Source: Herminiimonas sp.
GTDB taxonomy: Bacteria; Pseudomonadota; Gammaproteobacteria; Burkholderiales; Burkholderiaceae
Length of the DNA: 7,979 bases
Reading direction: 5' to 3'
NCBI GenBank assembly: GCA_014377155.1
Contig: JACMQD010000284.1
Coordinates: 1-7,979, forward strand
Shown here: one piece after another, positions 6,801-7,979 of the stretch
Layout: each line of letters opens with the position of its first letter
How positions within the stretch are numbered: the first letter of the stretch is position 1
Position numbers and translations under genes: made by a program
The notes under the pieces: model-generated
Told to the model about the DNA's origin: nothing
What the model saw: the letters and a program-made list of their open reading frames with translations, nothing else
Databases searched by the model: none

Positions 6801-6968
6801 GCGATGGTCAGCGACGGCAAGCTCGACGAAGGTATCGAGCTTCTCGGCAAACCTTACTTGCGCGAGCAACTGGCCCACCGAATCCGCCAGGTGCTCGCAC
6901 AACAGCAAGGCGCAACCGCACACACGGTCAACGCTGCATCGACTCCCAGACTTTCTGCAGGCGCTTGA
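3834..6968 (+). CDS. Hybrid sensor histidine kinase (CHASE-PAS-PAS-HisKA-HATPase-REC)
   Basis: This 1044-residue inner-membrane sensor autophosphorylates on histidine and passes the phosphate to its own receiver domain. A first membrane segment (about 24-44) and a second (about 327-350) enclose a periplasmic CHASE ligand-binding domain, with the family-like run GGERDIYSSIVQIEPL at 149-164. A PAS_3-like domain (about 372-490) and a second PAS domain (about 510-626) follow. The kinase core has the H box at 661-670 with phosphorylatable His665, N box Asn777, G1 box DNGTGM (820-825), F box FEPFF (834-838) and G2 box GTGLGL (846-851). The receiver (about 904-1023) has the acidic pocket Glu910-Asp911-Asp912, phosphoacceptor Asp955, switch Thr983/Ser984 and Lys1006. 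All catalytic residues are intact. The ligand is not predictable. The gene is divergent from the membrane/GTPase pair, and no HPt protein or separate response regulator is nearby. Its last 13 codons and stop overlap the convergent hrpA gene. Confidence 0.95.
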   Translation: MTTDFKSDDLATAPVVHWMSAKRMPLILALTVLAISLFVTFSLWTGASQQAQTLVRADFNFQVRQTVRRIEQRMAAYEQVQRGTRAFLLGSMNVTSADFKLYVDSLHLQEKFPGVQGIAVVEIVQPAAKAEHTAKVRAAGKPLYEIKPGGERDIYSSIVQIEPLTGLNPRALGYDMLTDPVRREAMERARDTGEAAASGKVRLIQENGQRDQNGFVMYLPVFKRGAQIDTIDQRRAAIIGWIGAPFRMDDLMSRLGGERAADMILSIYDGENLADTSRLYHSLPDQATASTHTSMFTALTRITVAGKPWTLHIKSGPSYETRIETDRLLIIAWGGSGISVVLGLLVWSLASSRRRALALANLMTQQLRASEFRWKYALEGAGDGVWDWNNKTGEVQYSDRWKAMLGYEPGDIGDTFSEWERLLHPDDKAQAMATANNYLDAKRKTNVNEHRMRCKDGSWKWILSRGMAVVHDTDGNALRTIGTHTDITPIKEQEQALRLSYAQLAAEQQRIKIILENSHDAFVAFDANSCITDWNTKAEKTFGWSAAEAIGRDFGELLLAHEHAHAPNSPTLHLPAVSDDGAISNVIELNAVHRNGTLIPVELAVAGFREGSDYITSAFIRDISERKQGEQRDTERSRVLDEVRVALQHSQKLEAVGKLTGGVAHDFNNLLQIIGGNIQLLQHFYAAEPAALKRLTSMLSAVERGAKLSSQLLAFARRQPLQPIALNAARLIHNMDDLLTRALGESIAVESVVDRDLWNTFVDPGQLENVILNLAINARDAMTGSGKLRIELSNITLDREFVHAHAEVPAGDYVRLAIADNGTGMTPDVAEQAFEPFFTTKPTGEGTGLGLSMAYGFVKQSRGHIQIDTEPGRGTTINIYLPRSDKAEVVVAPRTPGIVVGGSETILVAEDDKEVQATVVAVLEELGYTVLKADDGESALHIVSSGLPIDLLFTDVVMPGPVSSLDLAREAKRLLPGLAILFTSGYTQNAMVSDGKLDEGIELLGKPYLREQLAHRIRQVLAQQQGATAHTVNAASTPRLSAGA

Positions 6969-7979
6969 CTGAAATCGGCATCGGCGTGCGCAACTCCTGG
7001 GCGAACAGCGACACCCGCAATTCTTCCAGCAGCCAGCGGAATTCGCTCATCTTGGGGTCGGCGTTCTTGCCATGACGGTCCTTGAGTGAACGCTGCCACG
7101 GCAGCGCTGCCTGCAGCCATTCAGCCGTCCACCGCGCATCCCGGGCCGGATCGGCGCGCAGTTTTTCCAGACGCACGCCGACCGCTTTCAGGTAACGCGG
7201 AAAGTGCGTCAGGTTCGCATAGTCGTTGTCGACAATGAAGCGCTTGCCAACCAGCGCCTGCAACTGCGACTGGATGTCGGCCACTGCTTGCGGGTGCGCC
7301 TTGACGGTTTGCAGCTTCTTGGGCAGGCCGTGGAATTCGGTCAGGATCGCTGACGCCAGTCGCGCGATTTCATTGACCAGCAAGCCAAGGCGCGACTTGC
7401 CTTCTTCTTTGCGAAGTTCGAATTCGGCAGCGTTCTTCGGCAGCGGCTCTTGCAAGCAGGCGCGCTCCAAGCCAGCCTCGATGATTTGGTCGCGCAATTC
7501 TTCCTGTGAACCCAACGTCATGAACTGCATGCCCATTTGCTGCAGGCTGGGGATATTCTTTTCCAAAAATTTCAATTGCTCGCGCAACTGTAGTGCCATC
7601 AATCGACGCAAGCCGATCCGATGAATGCGCGCCGCTTCGACCGGATCGTCGAATACTTCGAGATCGCAATGCGTTCCTTTGTCGACCAGTGCGGGAAAGC
7701 CGGTCAGGGTTAGCCTGCCCTGCTGGATTTCGAGTAGTTCGGACAGTTCGCCGAAGGACCACGACGTCAGATTCTGATAAGCGGTGGCAGGCGCGGCGAC
7801 GGTCTTGGGACTGGCCGCTGGCGCCACGGCATGGCCGGTATGCTTGTTACGCGCGTGCGACGGTGCAGCGTCGACCGGTGCACGTTCGACCGGTGCGATC
7901 GCGGTTTGCTCGGCGAGCTTCTGAAACTGTTCGCGCGCCTGACCTCCGAGTTCAGCCTGCAGCGTCGCCAGGTTGCGGC
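6928..7979 (-). CDS. hrpA: ATP-dependent RNA helicase HrpA, C-terminal part (DUF3418 region), 5' end outside the window
   Basis: The frame is open from the right window edge to the stop at 6928, giving 349 residues of the C-terminus of this DEAH-box helicase; the ATPase motifs lie beyond the edge. HrpA acts on RNA in the cytoplasm and in other bacteria is tied to mRNA processing and resolving stalled ribosomes. Recognisable landmarks are RNLATLQAELGG near the start of the fragment, TSWSFGEL and GFPALVDKGTHCDLEVFDD, and the closing segment FRWLLEELRVSLFAQELRTP followed by SVKRLQKVWESMQR. These match the DUF3418 end of HrpA as I remember it. Between the first landmark and TSWSF is a low-complexity Ala/Pro/Val linker with a short tandem repeat (7852-7896). 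A GTG at 7825-7827 could be mistaken for a start, but the homologous sequence continues upstream of it. The 3' end overlaps the convergent kinase gene by 41 bases. Confidence 0.93.
   Translation of the reverse strand, partial: RNLATLQAELGGQAREQFQKLAEQTAIAPVERAPVDAAPSHARNKHTGHAVAPAASPKTVAAPATAYQNLTSWSFGELSELLEIQQGRLTLTGFPALVDKGTHCDLEVFDDPVEAARIHRIGLRRLMALQLREQLKFLEKNIPSLQQMGMQFMTLGSQEELRDQIIEAGLERACLQEPLPKNAAEFELRKEEGKSRLGLLVNEIARLASAILTEFHGLPKKLQTVKAHPQAVADIQSQLQALVGKRFIVDNDYANLTHFPRYLKAVGVRLEKLRADPARDARWTAEWLQAALPWQRSLKDRHGKNADPKMSEFRWLLEELRVSLFAQELRTPMPISVKRLQKVWESMQR
7852..7896 (-). repeat. Three tandem 15-base units in the hrpA linker
   Basis: On the minus strand the units are GCACCGGTCGAACGT, GCACCGGTCGACGCT and GCACCGTCGCACGCG. 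They encode APVER, APVDA and APSHA in the Ala/Pro-rich linker of HrpA. The first two differ at three positions and the third is more diverged. Because the unit is a multiple of three, slippage changes linker length without breaking the frame. Confidence 0.65.

Noticed and set aside
1..7979. Mobile elements, CRISPR arrays, tRNA, rRNA, prophage or toxin-antitoxin genes
   Set aside because: No terminal repeats, transposase or integrase frames, regularly spaced repeats or cloverleaf-like sequences were seen on either strand.

Overview
The window reads as chromosomal DNA from a betaproteobacterium, most likely in the Burkholderiales and possibly Oxalobacteraceae-like. This rests on the GC-rich codon use, the gene families present and their similarity to remembered family sequences. 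No database search could be run, so the taxon is an inference. Genes are densely packed. There is no rRNA, tRNA, insertion sequence, CRISPR array or other sign of a mobile element.

Four transcription blocks can be read. (1) At the left edge on the minus strand is a two-gene molybdenum hydroxylase operon. It has a small [2Fe-2S] subunit (91-558) followed after 10 bases by the first 26 codons of the large molybdopterin subunit (1-80, cut by the window edge), which begins with a textbook twin-arginine signal. (2) After a 175-base gap, also on the minus strand, lies a tightly coupled pair sharing an ATGA stop/start. It consists of a polytopic membrane protein of the DUF2868 type (2185-3678) and a GTPase of the DUF3482 type with altered nucleotide-binding motifs (734-2188). 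(3) Divergent from that pair, on the plus strand, is a 1044-residue hybrid sensor histidine kinase (3834-6968) with the order CHASE, PAS, PAS, histidine kinase, receiver. (4) Convergent with the kinase, on the minus strand, is the 3' end of the RNA helicase gene hrpA (6928-7979, 5' end outside the window). Its stop lies 41 bases inside the kinase gene.

The molybdenum hydroxylase subunits should form one periplasmic oxidoreductase, with the small subunit carried out on the large subunit's Tat signal. The membrane protein and the GTPase very probably act together, because their genes are translationally coupled and, from memory, the two families recur as neighbours; their job is unknown. The kinase shares a 155-base divergent upstream region, containing a perfect 14-base palindrome, with that pair, so co-regulation is possible but unproven. 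No separate response regulator or HPt protein is visible. The least understood part of the window, and the best candidate for a poorly described system, is the DUF2868/DUF3482 membrane-GTPase module.
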